Positions 24,610-33,825 of a DNA stretch of 64,000 nt are shown in pieces. Position 1 is the first letter of the stretch. Every line of letters starts with the position of its first letter. The translations under genes and the position numbers were made by a program. The notes below the pieces were generated by a model. It ran no database searches. It saw nothing but the letters and a program-made list of their open reading frames with translations, and was not told where the DNA came from. The DNA comes from Clavibacter tessellarius. Lineage in GTDB: Bacteria > Actinomycetota > Actinomycetes > Actinomycetales > Microbacteriaceae. Location of the stretch: the NCBI RefSeq assembly GCF_001618005.1, contig NZ_LQXA01000030.1, positions 96,768-160,767 on the forward strand, given 5' to 3'.

Positions 24610-25992
24610 TCAGCCGACGCGGGCGAGCGCGCCCGCGAGCTTCGTGGTGGAGCGGCCGGGGTGGTACGGGACGGTCACGGCCTGGCCGCCCCACTCGGCG
24701 ATGACCGCCGCCTCGGGGAGGTCCTCAGTGCGGTAGTCGCCGCCCTTGACCCAGAGGTCGGGTTTGATCGAGCGCAACGCCTCCTCGGGGGTGTCCTCGG
24801 AGAAGAGCACGACCGCATCCACCACGCCGAGCGACATCAGCAGATCCACGCGGTCCTCCTCGGTCATGATCGGGCGCTCGGGTCCCTTGAGGCGGCGCAC
24901 CGAGTCGTCCGAGTTGAGGAGCACGACCAGGCAGTCGCCGAGCGCGCGGGCCGCGGCGAGGGTGCGGGCGTGGCCGGCGTGCACGAGGTCGAAGCATCCG
25001 CCGGTCGCGACGACGGTGCCACCGGCGGCGCGGGTCGCGCGCACGACCTGGAGGGCGCTCGCCGCGTGGCCGCCGATGGGGCGCGCCGCGGGCGGACCCA
25101 CGAGGGTGGCGACGCCGCCCGCGTCTACGTACTCCGCGGCCGCGGCGACGGCGTCGCGCACGGCGTCCTCCACCGCGGATCCGCCGGCCAGCGCCGCGAG
25201 GGCCGTGGCCGCCAGGCGGTCGCCCGCGCCGCACGGGTCGCCGGTCGCGACGAGCGGGGCGGGCACGACGACGGGCATGGATGCGCCCGCCGCACCCGAC
25301 GCGGGCGCCGACACGAGCAGGGCGCCGCGCTCGCTCATCGTGACGGCGACCGTGCCGACGCCCCACTTCTCGCGGAGCAGGCGGGCGGCGTCGGCGGCCG
25401 CGGACACGTCGCGTCCGGCGATCCCGGAGAACGCGCGCGCCTCGGCCAGGTTCGGGGTGGCGAGCGCGGTGTTCGGGACGGGCGGCTCGCCCGCGGGGTG
25501 CGGATCCCACACGAGCGGCACCACGGCGGCGCGCGCGTCGAGGGCGGCGCGGAGGCGCGGGTCGCGCGTGACGCCGCGGCCGTAGTCGGCGACCACGATG
25601 GCATCGGCCGTGGCGATCGCGTCGAGCATCTCGTCGGTCGCCTCCGGCGTGGGTGGCGGCGCGCAGCCCTCGTCGATGCGGGCGATGGCGTGGCCGTCGG
25701 CGCGGACGCGGGTCTTCACGGGCGTGGGCGCGCCCGACGGGCCGGCGACCACCTCGATCCGATCGAGGCACGCGCGCAGCGTCTCCGCGCGGTGGTCGTC
25801 GGAGAGCACGGTGACGAGGCGCACGTCGTGGCCGTCGCGCGCGAGCATCGTGGCGACGAGGCCGGCGCCGCCCGCGCGGGGCAGCGACTCCTCCACCTCG
25901 ATGACGGGGACGGGCGCGTCGGGGCTGAGCCGGTGCGCGGCGCCGGTCATGTCGACGTCGAGGAGCACGTCGCCGACCACGACGATCCTCAT
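24610..25992 (-). CDS. hldE: HldE-type bifunctional heptose kinase / nucleotidyltransferase, second copy
   Basis: 460 residues. The kinase domain (about 1-300) is PfkB-like and includes AGGAGLVATMLARDGHDVRL and GDPCGAGDRLAATALAAL with the catalytic Asp; the usual GAGDTF is GAGDRL here. The nucleotidyltransferase domain (about 325-455) has ATGGCFDLVHAGHARTLAAA (HxGH near 337), NSDDSVRRLKG and LWVKGGDYRTEDLP. The gene overlaps the upstream fusion gene by ATGA. Kinase motifs are less canonical than in the copy at 4037-5623, so the two may have different sugar isomers or one may be mainly a nucleotidyltransferase. With GmhA and GmhB domains in the same operon it completes the route to a nucleotide-heptose. 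Confidence 0.88.
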   Translation of the reverse strand: MRIVVVGDVLLDVDMTGAAHRLSPDAPVPVIEVEESLPRAGGAGLVATMLARDGHDVRLVTVLSDDHRAETLRACLDRIEVVAGPSGAPTPVKTRVRADGHAIARIDEGCAPPPTPEATDEMLDAIATADAIVVADYGRGVTRDPRLRAALDARAAVVPLVWDPHPAGEPPVPNTALATPNLAEARAFSGIAGRDVSAAADAARLLREKWGVGTVAVTMSERGALLVSAPASGAAGASMPVVVPAPLVATGDPCGAGDRLAATALAALAGGSAVEDAVRDAVAAAAEYVDAGGVATLVGPPAARPIGGHAASALQVVRATRAAGGTVVATGGCFDLVHAGHARTLAAARALGDCLVVLLNSDDSVRRLKGPERPIMTEEDRVDLLMSLGVVDAVVLFSEDTPEEALRSIKPDLWVKGGDYRTEDLPEAAVIAEWGGQAVTVPYHPGRSTTKLAGALARVG

Positions 25993-27965
25993 GCCGGCAC
26001 CTCCGCGGGAGCGGCCGTGGTGGACGCGGGCGTCACCGACACGGGGACGGCGGCGGAGACGGCGGCGGGGGCGGACGCGGGCGCGGCGGATCCCGGCGAC
26101 GCGGGCGCCGCATCCGCGGTCGCCGACGCGCGCGCGGCCGCCCGGTCGTTCGCCTTCAGGCGGCTCTCGAACGCGCGGCAGATCGCGTGCACGGCCACCA
26201 GCTGCGCCTCCTGCACGTTGGCCGACGGGCCGTCGAGCGCGAGGGACTCGTCGCACGCCTCCACGAGCGGGTTCGGGCCCGGCCCGGTCATCGCCCAGGT
26301 GGTGGCGCCGGCGGCGCGCGCGGCGGCCGCCGCCTTCAGCAGGTTGACGCTGCGGCCGCTCGTGGAGAGGAGCACGACGATGTCGCCGGATCTCGCGTGC
26401 GCGTGCACCTGCCGGGCGAACACCTCGTCGAAGCCGTAGTCGTTGCCGATCGCGGTGACGGCCGACGACTCGGAGTGCAGCGCGATCGCGGAGAACGGGC
26501 GGCGGTCGCCGTCGAAGCGGCCGACCAGCTCGCTCGTGAGGTGCTGGGCCTCGGCCGCGGATCCGCCGTTCCCGGCCGCGATGAGGCGCGCGCCGTGGCT
26601 GAGGCGGTCGGCCATCTCGCTGCCCCACGCGGTGAGGCGCGGTGCGTGCGCGCGGAGCGCCTGGAGCACGGGGGCGAGCGCGTCGAGGTGGGCGTCGACC
26701 ACGGTCGGGTCGGCGGGGAGCCCGTCGACGGCGGCGTCCTGGATCGCGGCGCGGTACGCGTCCGCGGTGCGGGCGGCGACGGTCGCCCAGGAGTAGCCGT
26801 GCTCCATGCGGTCGCGGCCGGCGCGGCCGAGGGCGCGGCGGCGGGCGGGATCGGCGAGCAGCTCCCCGAGCGCGTCGGCGATGGCGGCGGGGTCGCGCGG
26901 CGGCACGAGGATCCCGGTCACGCCGTCCACGACGCTGTCGGTGAGCCCGCCCACGGACGACGCGACGACGGGCACGCCGGAGGCCATCGCCTCGAGCGGC
27001 ACGATGCCGAACGGCTCGTACCAGGGCGCGCACACGACCACGTCGGCGGTGCGCATCACGGCGGGCATGTCGGCCTGGGAGACGCGGCCGTGCAGGCGCA
27101 CGCGGTCGGCGACCCCGGCGGCGCGCGCGGCGTCCATCAGGCGGCGGGCCTCGGCGTCCTCGGTGGCGCTCGCGGCGTCGCCGGATCCGCCGACGATCAC
27201 GAGCTCGACGTCCCGGTGGCCGCGGTCGGCGAGGATCCCGAGGGCCGTGATCGCGAGGTCGACGCCCTTGCGCGGCACCAGGCGGCCGACGACCATGACG
27301 CGCATCGGGGCGTCGGCGGCTGCGGCGGCGTACGACCGCGGCGTGAAGTGCCCGATGTCGACGCCGCACGGGATGACGGTGATGCGGGCCGCGTCGACGC
27401 CCGCGCGCACGAGCTCCGCGGCCTCGTCGGAGCAGGTCGCGATGACGGCGTCGGCGCGGCGGCCGACGCCCGGCTCCAGGTGCGTGCGCTCGGCGGGGCT
27501 CGTGTCCTCGACGCCGAGGTGGCGGCGCTTCACGGATCCGAGCGCGTGGAAGGTGTGCAGCACGGGCGGGGCCGCGGCGGCGCCCACCGGGGAGGACGCG
27601 AGGCGCGCGGCCGCGTCGAGGGCCGCGACCCCGGACATCCAGAAGTGGCTGTGCACCACGTCGGGCCTGTTGGTGCGCCAGTCGGCCAGCAGCCCGTCGG
27701 CGAGCTCGCCCATGTGGGGGAGGAGGTCGTCCTTAGGGACCGCGCGCGCGGGTCCGGCGTCGAGGTGCACGACCTCCACGCCGGGCGCGAAGGCGACGCG
27801 GGCGGGCAGCGCCTCGTCGTCGCGGCGCGTGTAGACGGTGACGGTGTGGCCCTCGTCCGCGAGCGCCGCGGACAGCGCCGCGACGTGCACGTTCTGGCCG
27901 CCGGCGTCGACCCCGCCGAGGGTGGCCAGCGGGCTGGCGTGCTCCGAGATCATCGCGATCCTCAT
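25989..27965 (-). CDS. GT4 glycosyltransferase fused to GmhA-type sedoheptulose-7-phosphate isomerase
   Basis: 658 residues. Residues 1-410 are a GT-B family 4 transferase (GGVDAGGQNVHVAALSAALA near the start; VVCAPWYEPFGIVPLEAMAS as the EX7E donor site). Residues about 416-607 are a SIS domain of the GmhA type, AAGNGGSAAEAQHLTSELVG and LLSTSGRSVNLLKA. By alignment with E. coli GmhA from memory, the metal ligands His61, Glu65, Gln172 and His180 all have counterparts. The isomerase would convert sedoheptulose 7-phosphate to D-glycero-D-manno-heptose 7-phosphate. The remaining 50 residues are an Ala/Pro/Ser-rich tail. Both gene ends overlap neighbours by four bases. Fusing substrate supply to a glycosyltransferase is unusual. 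Confidence 0.88.
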   Translation of the reverse strand: MRIAMISEHASPLATLGGVDAGGQNVHVAALSAALADEGHTVTVYTRRDDEALPARVAFAPGVEVVHLDAGPARAVPKDDLLPHMGELADGLLADWRTNRPDVVHSHFWMSGVAALDAAARLASSPVGAAAAPPVLHTFHALGSVKRRHLGVEDTSPAERTHLEPGVGRRADAVIATCSDEAAELVRAGVDAARITVIPCGVDIGHFTPRSYAAAAADAPMRVMVVGRLVPRKGVDLAITALGILADRGHRDVELVIVGGSGDAASATEDAEARRLMDAARAAGVADRVRLHGRVSQADMPAVMRTADVVVCAPWYEPFGIVPLEAMASGVPVVASSVGGLTDSVVDGVTGILVPPRDPAAIADALGELLADPARRRALGRAGRDRMEHGYSWATVAARTADAYRAAIQDAAVDGLPADPTVVDAHLDALAPVLQALRAHAPRLTAWGSEMADRLSHGARLIAAGNGGSAAEAQHLTSELVGRFDGDRRPFSAIALHSESSAVTAIGNDYGFDEVFARQVHAHARSGDIVVLLSTSGRSVNLLKAAAAARAAGATTWAMTGPGPNPLVEACDESLALDGPSANVQEAQLVAVHAICRAFESRLKANDRAAARASATADAAPASPGSAAPASAPAAVSAAVPVSVTPASTTAAPAEVPA

Positions 27966-29023
27966 CGTGTCGTCCTCTCGTCGAGCGGGTGGTGCGGGTG
28001 GTGCGGGGGAGTCGGGGAGCCGGATGCGGCGGGCGCGCGGCGGGACCGGCGCGCGGCGGCGGCATCCACCGCGTCGTGCAGCACGGTGTCCATGTCGCGG
28101 AGGAACCGGCCGAGCGAGTAGCGGGCGAGCGCGGCCTCGCGGGCGACGCGGCCGCGGCGGGCGGCCTCGCCGAGATCCGCGGCGAGCAGCCGGGCCGTGC
28201 GCACGAGGTCGGCCGGGTCGGACGAGATCGCGCCCGCGTCGGGCGGCACCGCGCGCGACGCCTCGGTCGCGTCGAGCACGAGCACGGGCACGCCCATGTG
28301 CATCGCCTCCAGCAGCGACAGGCCGAGCGAGGTCCAGCGGTGCGGGTGCACGTAGGCGCGCAGCCGCGCGAGCTCGGGGTGCATGCGGGCCGTGGGGAGG
28401 TCGCCGCGGGGGACGAGGCGCTCGCCGAGGTCGGGGAACGCGCCGGGCAGAAGATCCGTGCCCATCCCGAACACCTCGACGGGCGCGACTTCCGCGAACG
28501 CGGGCAGCAGGTCGGTGCCGGTGATGCGGCCGCGGCGCACGGGCTCGTTGATCACGGCACCGAACGATGCGACCTCGCCCGTGTAGAGCGCACCGGGGTC
28601 GGGCACGCCGTGCTCGACGACGGTCGTGGGCGCGGATCCGGTGTCCCACATGAGCGCGTTGAAGCGCGTGACGTGGATCACCGGGATGTCGTCGCGGTCG
28701 GCGAGCGCGTGCACGGTCTCGGTCGGGGCGCCGCGCGGGGTGTTGTGCTCGAGGAAGACGGCCGGCACGTCGGATCCGAGGCGGCGGCCGAGCAGGCGCT
28801 CCGCCTCCTCGATCTCGGCGACGCGCTGGAGGAGCACCAGGTCGACGTGCGTCTCGTGCAGGGACGACGGATCCACCTCGCGCGCGCTCGCGGGCCAGTC
28901 GCGTCCGCCGCGGCCGAGGCCCCAGCCGTCGCGCGCGGGCGTGGTCGGGAACAGGATCTCGTGGGATCCGCGCACGAACGAGTCGGTCCAGCCACCGTGG
29001 ACGTGCCACATCAGGATCCTCAT
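27962..29023 (-). CDS. GT4-like glycosyltransferase
   Basis: 353 residues, GT-B fold. The N-terminal domain starts MRILMWHVHGGWTDSFVRGS and the C-terminal domain has YVHPHRWTSLGLSLLEAMHM followed by GVPVLVLDATEASRAV, the donor-binding region of family 4 enzymes. A basic His/Pro-rich tail closes the protein. The WHVHGGW start is typical of transferases in actinobacterial glycan clusters. It overlaps both neighbours by ATGA. Donor not known; heptose or hexose are possible. Confidence 0.82.
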   Translation of the reverse strand: MRILMWHVHGGWTDSFVRGSHEILFPTTPARDGWGLGRGGRDWPASAREVDPSSLHETHVDLVLLQRVAEIEEAERLLGRRLGSDVPAVFLEHNTPRGAPTETVHALADRDDIPVIHVTRFNALMWDTGSAPTTVVEHGVPDPGALYTGEVASFGAVINEPVRRGRITGTDLLPAFAEVAPVEVFGMGTDLLPGAFPDLGERLVPRGDLPTARMHPELARLRAYVHPHRWTSLGLSLLEAMHMGVPVLVLDATEASRAVPPDAGAISSDPADLVRTARLLAADLGEAARRGRVAREAALARYSLGRFLRDMDTVLHDAVDAAAARRSRRAPAASGSPTPPHHPHHPLDERTTR

Positions 29024-30699
29024 GCGGGCACCTCCGCGTCGGCGCGGGCCGCGGCGTGCGCGGGGTCGCGGTCGGCTGCGGTGCGATCATCCGCGCGGGA
29101 GTCAGCGCGGTCGGCCGCGTGCTCGGATCCGGGCCCGGTGGTCGCGAGCAGGCGCTCGACCGCGTCGGCGACCTCCGCGGGCGAGACGCCGGCGAGGCAC
29201 GGATGGCCGGGCACGGGGCAGTCGCGCGCGCGGCTGAGCTTGCAGGGCGCGTCCTGGTCGCCGAGCAGGATCACGGGCACGCGGTACGGCGCCCAGCGGA
29301 TCGGCGGCACGACGGGCGAGAACAGGCTCACGACCGGCAGGCCCACCGCGGCGGCGAGGTGCGCGGGCCCGGTGTTGCCGCTCACGAGCACGGCCGCACG
29401 GCGCATCAGCGCGCCGAGGCCCGCGAGGTCCGTGCGGCCGCCGAGGTCGAGGGCGGCGGATCCGGCGACGTGCGCCGAGAGGTCCCGCTCGTCGGGGCCG
29501 CCGGTGACGACCACGGGGATCCCGCGCGCGGCGAGGAGCGCGACCGCGTCCCGGTGCTGGTCGGCCGGGTACGAGCGCGCGCCGACCGCGGCGCCCGGGT
29601 GCACGAGCGCGAACGGGCCGGCGGGGAGGAGCGCGGCCACGTCATCCGGCAGCGCGGCGTCGAGCACGGCGAGCCGGCCGTCGTCGTCGGCCGGCAGCGC
29701 ATGCCCGCCCGCGGCGGCGATCGCGAGGGCGCGCTCGGGCTCGGGCTGGTCCTCGTCGAGGTCCTCGCCGGGCTTCAGGCGCACGTCGAGGAGGGAGCCG
29801 GCGTAGTCGACGCTCGCGCCCGTGATCCGCTCGACGCCCGCAAGGCGCAGCAGCAGCGCGAGCGGGAGCGGCGACTGGTGGAAGGACGTGAGGATGACGG
29901 CCTCGTCGGCGTCGACCTCCGCGAGGATCGCGTGCAGCGCGTCGACGGACGCGGCGTCGGCGGCGGGCGCGGGGGAGGAGATCCACGGGGAGTCCCACAC
30001 GTGCACCGCGTGCACGCCGGGCAGCAGCCGGCCGGCGGACGCGCCGCGCGGACCGCAGAGCAGGTGGACCTCGACGCGCGGGTCGGCGGCGACCGCGCGC
30101 ACCGCGGGCCCCGAGATCAGCACGTCGCCCACGGAGTCGAGCCGCACGACGAGCACCCGGCGGGGCGCGGGGTCGTGGATCAGCAGGTGCACCGCGTCGA
30201 GGATCGTCGGCGCCACGAGCTCCGCCTCGGCCACCTCCTCCTCGCGCGTGACGGGCGTCGGCACGAGCACGCCGCGCGCGCCGGCGTTCCGGGCGGCGCC
30301 CATGTCGGCGGCGATGTCGCCCACGACCGCGACGGTCGACGGATCCACGCCCAACGTCCGGCAGGCCTCGAGCACCATGCCGGGCTGCGGCTTCCGGCAG
30401 TCGCAGCCGTCGTCGGATCCGTGCGGGCACAGCAGCACGAGGTCGAACGCGCCGAGCAGCTCCTGCACGCGCGCGTTCACGGCGTCGGCCTGCGCGCGGG
30501 TGATGAGGCCGCGCGCGATCCCGGACTGGTTGGTCACCATGCCGACGCGGAGGCCCGCGGCGCGCACGGCGTCGATCGCCTCGCGGGCGCCGGGCATGAG
30601 GGTGACGAGCGCCGGATCCCCGTTGTACGGCACATCGACGACGAGGGTCCCGTCCCGGTCGAACAGGACGGCCTCGAGGTGGTTCCCGGGCGAGCGCAT
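29020..30699 (-). CDS. GmhB-type heptose bisphosphate phosphatase fused to GT9 glycosyltransferase
   Basis: 559 residues. The first 185 form a HAD-IIIA phosphatase: VLFDRDGTLV (Asp14, Asp16) and VVGDIAADMGAARNAGARG (Asp128, Asp132). CPHGSDDGCDCRKPQPGM (Cys91, His93, Cys99, Cys101) is the zinc knuckle of D-glycero-D-manno-heptose 1,7-bisphosphate phosphatase GmhB. From about 190 to 525 follows a GT9 domain (VLVVRLDSVGDVLISGPAVR; GNTGPAHLAAAVGLPVVSLF), ending in an Asp/Arg/Ala-rich tail. The protein therefore couples removal of the 7-phosphate with transfer of the activated heptose. It is first in the operon; the ATG at 30699 has no strong ribosome site, and a longer read upstream is non-coding in character. 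Confidence 0.88.
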   Translation of the reverse strand: MRSPGNHLEAVLFDRDGTLVVDVPYNGDPALVTLMPGAREAIDAVRAAGLRVGMVTNQSGIARGLITRAQADAVNARVQELLGAFDLVLLCPHGSDDGCDCRKPQPGMVLEACRTLGVDPSTVAVVGDIAADMGAARNAGARGVLVPTPVTREEEVAEAELVAPTILDAVHLLIHDPAPRRVLVVRLDSVGDVLISGPAVRAVAADPRVEVHLLCGPRGASAGRLLPGVHAVHVWDSPWISSPAPAADAASVDALHAILAEVDADEAVILTSFHQSPLPLALLLRLAGVERITGASVDYAGSLLDVRLKPGEDLDEDQPEPERALAIAAAGGHALPADDDGRLAVLDAALPDDVAALLPAGPFALVHPGAAVGARSYPADQHRDAVALLAARGIPVVVTGGPDERDLSAHVAGSAALDLGGRTDLAGLGALMRRAAVLVSGNTGPAHLAAAVGLPVVSLFSPVVPPIRWAPYRVPVILLGDQDAPCKLSRARDCPVPGHPCLAGVSPAEVADAVERLLATTGPGSEHAADRADSRADDRTAADRDPAHAAARADAEVPA

Positions 30700-31068
30700 G
30701 GTCGGCCCGTACCCGACTGCTCCTCGACCCAAACCCCGCCGGGAGCACTTCCTTCGGGGCGTCACGCTTCTCCCCGGAGGACCGGAGCAGCGCCCCCGGA
30801 CGGGGTCGCGAGGAGCAGTGCCCTGGGCCCGCGGGGCACAGCGCCCTGGTCCTGGCGCGCGCCGCCGGTTCCAAACCCGAGCCACTGCATGTGGCCACGG
30901 CCCCTGATGAGATGACGTTAAGCGGGGGTCTATGTCGTCCCCGCACGCCAACTTCGCGTCAGTCCTGATGCTCTACCGCATCGAAGGTCTGCCTCTGCAA
31001 GGTTTGTTCAGACAGGTACCTGGCTCTAAGTCCTACGTGTAGGTATTGGTTACCATTCGCCTCCGCGT
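30700..31068. other. Left border of AT-richer island, no gene seen
   Basis: About 370 bases between the heptose operon and the island gene. Up to about 30900 the composition is GC-rich; after that it becomes clearly more AT-rich. It must hold the operon promoter. The imperfect palindrome CCTACGTGTAGG lies at 31032-31043, just before the island gene. I find no tRNA, integrase or direct repeat that would mark an attachment site. Confidence 0.5.
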
Positions 31069-31968
31069 ATGCTCATTCTCATGAGCCCTCCATTGCCCCT
31101 TCCCCACCTTCCCTCGGAAATGCTTCGTAGACGCCGGCAGGCTGAGGAGGAGGCCAACACTGGAATCAGTTGGAAGCAAGGTTGCTCTGCAACGATCGGA
31201 CGTAAAATATTTGCGTTCCTACCGAGCGTCACGAACGCTACAGACAGGGCGTACGCGCGTGCCGATAAATTCCGTCTCACTTCAAGTGATTCGGGGCAAT
31301 TCGCTGAGGCATCGTATCTGGCTCTCAGGGGCGATGGCGATGAGCTGGAGCGACTTGATATTGTCGCGGCTATCTATTACGCCCTGGTGGAACTAAAGGC
31401 AACCGACGATGATCCTGTTACAACAGCGTTCGGTTGGGAGCCGCCGGAATATGATGCAGAGTCTTACGTTCTTTACGCCAATGATCTCTTGTTAAGCGGC
31501 CGAGTGGATTGGGAATTTAGTGATGGAAGTTTAATTCCGCGAGGTGATGGGTTTCTGCATGTGCAGGTAGTTAGTCCCGCCATGCAAATGCTGAACCAAA
31601 ACCCTACGTATGTAGTTGCGTTGCGCGCTTTTCAGTCTGCGTTAGACGCTCTCGGCTCTAACCAGCCCGCTGACGCGATCACCAAGACGGCGACCGCTCT
31701 CCAGGAATTTTTCCGGGCGATGGGTGTCCGAGGGAATAGTATAAGTGATCAATTGAGCGAAGCCGCGCGGCGTAATATCATTACATCCGCGGATCGCAAG
31801 CTCTTCACTCCATATGTTGATTGGACGAATGCAGATCGCTCTCTTCATGGATCTGCGCACTTCCACCGAGATGGAGAAGTCACCAGGTCGGATGCGTGGT
31901 TAGCCCTCCACGTGGTGGCGGCAGTGATGGTCAGGCTGTCAACTGGGGAACCGCGTGCTGTTCAGTAA
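31069..31968 (+). CDS. HEPN/Abi-C-like protein of unknown function, AT-richer island
   Basis: 299 residues. The C-terminal 110 residues are all-helical: AFQSALDALGSNQPADAITK, a run ending LQEFFRAMG, and DRSLHGSAHFHRD with a basic residue followed six residues later by His (Arg257, His264), matching the R-x4-6-H pattern of HEPN ribonuclease-type domains. The general layout recalls the abortive-infection C-terminal domain. The N-terminal 160 residues are not recognised. Codon use is clearly less GC-biased than in neighbours, and GGATCC is absent. No good ribosome site is seen; 31081 is another possible start. Convergent with the next gene, 124 bases apart. A phage-defence role is inference. Confidence 0.55.
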   Translation: MLILMSPPLPLPHLPSEMLRRRRQAEEEANTGISWKQGCSATIGRKIFAFLPSVTNATDRAYARADKFRLTSSDSGQFAEASYLALRGDGDELERLDIVAAIYYALVELKATDDDPVTTAFGWEPPEYDAESYVLYANDLLLSGRVDWEFSDGSLIPRGDGFLHVQVVSPAMQMLNQNPTYVVALRAFQSALDALGSNQPADAITKTATALQEFFRAMGVRGNSISDQLSEAARRNIITSADRKLFTPYVDWTNADRSLHGSAHFHRDGEVTRSDAWLALHVVAAVMVRLSTGEPRAVQ

Positions 31969-32092
31969 AGCGAGATCGAAGTTCCTTGCCGGAATGGAGC
32001 GAACTGCACTTTGTGGGAGCAATGGATGCCAATCACCCCCGCCGCAGACTATTACGAGGTCCGCCGGCTCACGCTACCCCGCAGCTCAAGTG

Positions 32093-33103
32093 TCAGATAA
32101 AGATAGCTACGGGTATTACTCGGAGCGCTGAGCCGGGCACTCGGGAGCTTAAATCCATAGCCAATAGTTCATCAATGTCGGTCTCACCGATTTTCCCGCC
32201 TCTCGTGTTATTAAGTTTCTCTTTCATGAAGTCGACCATTTTGTCAACCGCGTCAGGGGACACGTTTCGCATGAGTTTGTTTCTCTGGAATACGGGCAGA
32301 TCGGCCTGTAGACTCGAAGTTACTTTGCCTAATACGGTATAAGAGCCATCGAGGATGCGATCTTCGTCCTCGACAACGAAGTGTGATGCATCGCAAATAG
32401 TTAGCATAGTCAAGTCGGGGATGGTGGGAATGGAGCCGTAAAATTCACGTGTCTTTTCTTGTCTGAAATCAAGCTTTACGGCCTCCGTTATCTGACGCGC
32501 CAGTGAAGCATTTGATGTCGCTTTCAGGTCAAGTTCAAGCGCTCGCGACTTTATTTCTTTGAATACGGTGAAGTCGATATCAGCAGTACCACGCCTTCTG
32601 GCCAGCCACTCGACTATCGCCGCTATCAGATCTGGTGTTAGGACGTCCATGAGTGCGGGGATGGTGGACGGAGAAAAGGTCGCGGTATACTCAATAAAAT
32701 TGCCGGGTATAAGGGATGACATATCTGAGGAGGCGTCAACATAAGTGACAAAGTTCTGGTCGCGGAGCGCGGCCCTCACGATGTTCAAATAGTACGCTTG
32801 CGAATACACGAACGATTGTGAAGAACGGGAGTTTGTGGTAATAGTTGTTGCGTGGTCTCGTGAAAGGTTGCCTTCGCCTCCAGCTGCCGCCCCGACTATC
32901 CCGGGCATGGAACCCTTCGCTGATGTTTGTGCAGCAATCCGCCCAGTGTGAGAAGTGGCATCGCTATTACCGTGGTCGTTTTGGCGAGTCTCGGCCGTAA
33001 CGAGTGGCTGATTCATAAGCTGCTGAAGCAAGCCGGCTACGTGGTCAGGGTTCTGGTAGATCGCGACTACAGGCGGGTGCTGCCCTGTTATTGGGTTGCT
33101 CAT
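32093..33103 (-). CDS. Unknown protein of the island (DUF6414-like from memory)
   Basis: 336 residues, no signal peptide. After a Gly/Ser/Thr-rich region it has SFVYSQAYYLNIVRAALRDQ, then LIPGNFIEYTATFSPSTIPA and LMDVLTPDLIAAIVEWLARR. This pattern resembles, as far as I recall, the DUF6414 family, but I cannot verify it. GGAGG lies nine bases before the ATG. Like the facing HEPN-like gene it is AT-richer than the surrounding genome, so both likely arrived together. No transposase or integrase accompanies them. Confidence 0.55.
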   Translation of the reverse strand: MSNPITGQHPPVVAIYQNPDHVAGLLQQLMNQPLVTAETRQNDHGNSDATSHTGRIAAQTSAKGSMPGIVGAAAGGEGNLSRDHATTITTNSRSSQSFVYSQAYYLNIVRAALRDQNFVTYVDASSDMSSLIPGNFIEYTATFSPSTIPALMDVLTPDLIAAIVEWLARRRGTADIDFTVFKEIKSRALELDLKATSNASLARQITEAVKLDFRQEKTREFYGSIPTIPDLTMLTICDASHFVVEDEDRILDGSYTVLGKVTSSLQADLPVFQRNKLMRNVSPDAVDKMVDFMKEKLNNTRGGKIGETDIDELLAMDLSSRVPGSALRVIPVAIFI

Positions 33104-33174
33104 GAATCCTCCATTGGCTTCGGCGTCATCGCCGAAATTCCGATACTCGTCACTCTACGTCCGTGTCTGTGCCT

Positions 33175-33825
33175 CTATGCCGCGGGCGCCCCCGCGATCC
33201 ACCGCGACCGCGCCAGCAGCATCGGCATGAGCGGCGCGACGAGCAGCGCGCCCAGCCCGCCGACCGCCATGTCGCCGATCGTGTCCGTGTAGCCCGTGAG
33301 GATCGCCGGGTCGAGCCACGTCTGCCCCGCCCACTCGCCGAGCTCCCACAGCGCCGAGAGCGCGAGGCCCACCGTGAGGCTGAGGAACCCGAGGGGCAGC
33401 GGCCGCCGGTCGACCACCACGCCGGCGCGGTCGGCGAGCAGGATCACGAGCGCGGCGAGGGCCGCCGTCGTGACGAGGTGCGCGGGGATGTCCCACCACG
33501 GCAGCCGCTCGTAGAGGTCGAGCCGGTTGCTCGCGGCGGAGACGAGCGTAGTGATCCCGATCGCGAGGTCCAGCCCGGGCCGCGCCCCGAGACCCCGCGG
33601 CGCCACGATCCCGAGCAGCGCGAGCGCGAACATCGCGGAGGTGACGCCCGTCCACGCGAACACGGAGAAGAGGAACGTGAGCAGCCCGATCACGCGCACG
33701 GCGTCGGCGAGGATCGCCGTGATCCCGCGCGGCGGCTGCAGGAAGGTGAGCCCGGCCAGCCCGGCGAAGGCCGCGACGTCCTCGGGCGGGGTCGGCGCGT
33801 CCGGCGGGGTCGGATCCGTCAGCAC
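33175..33825 (-). CDS. DUF2238 (YjdF-like) membrane protein
   Basis: 216 residues with about six membrane segments. WWDIPAHLVTTAALAALVIL, LSALWELGEWAGQ and YTDTIGDMAVGGLGALLVAP fit the DUF2238/YjdF family, whose role is unknown. The GTG at 33825 overlaps the stop of the upstream endonuclease-family gene by seven bases, so the two are co-transcribed and probably translationally coupled. High GC marks the return from the island to core sequence. Confidence 0.8.
   Translation of the reverse strand: MLTDPTPPDAPTPPEDVAAFAGLAGLTFLQPPRGITAILADAVRVIGLLTFLFSVFAWTGVTSAMFALALLGIVAPRGLGARPGLDLAIGITTLVSAASNRLDLYERLPWWDIPAHLVTTAALAALVILLADRAGVVVDRRPLPLGFLSLTVGLALSALWELGEWAGQTWLDPAILTGYTDTIGDMAVGGLGALLVAPLMPMLLARSRWIAGAPAA

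Noticed and set aside
30900..31080. tRNA gene or attachment site marking the left island border
   Set aside because: No cloverleaf or direct repeat with the right border near 33.1 kb could be found by reading.
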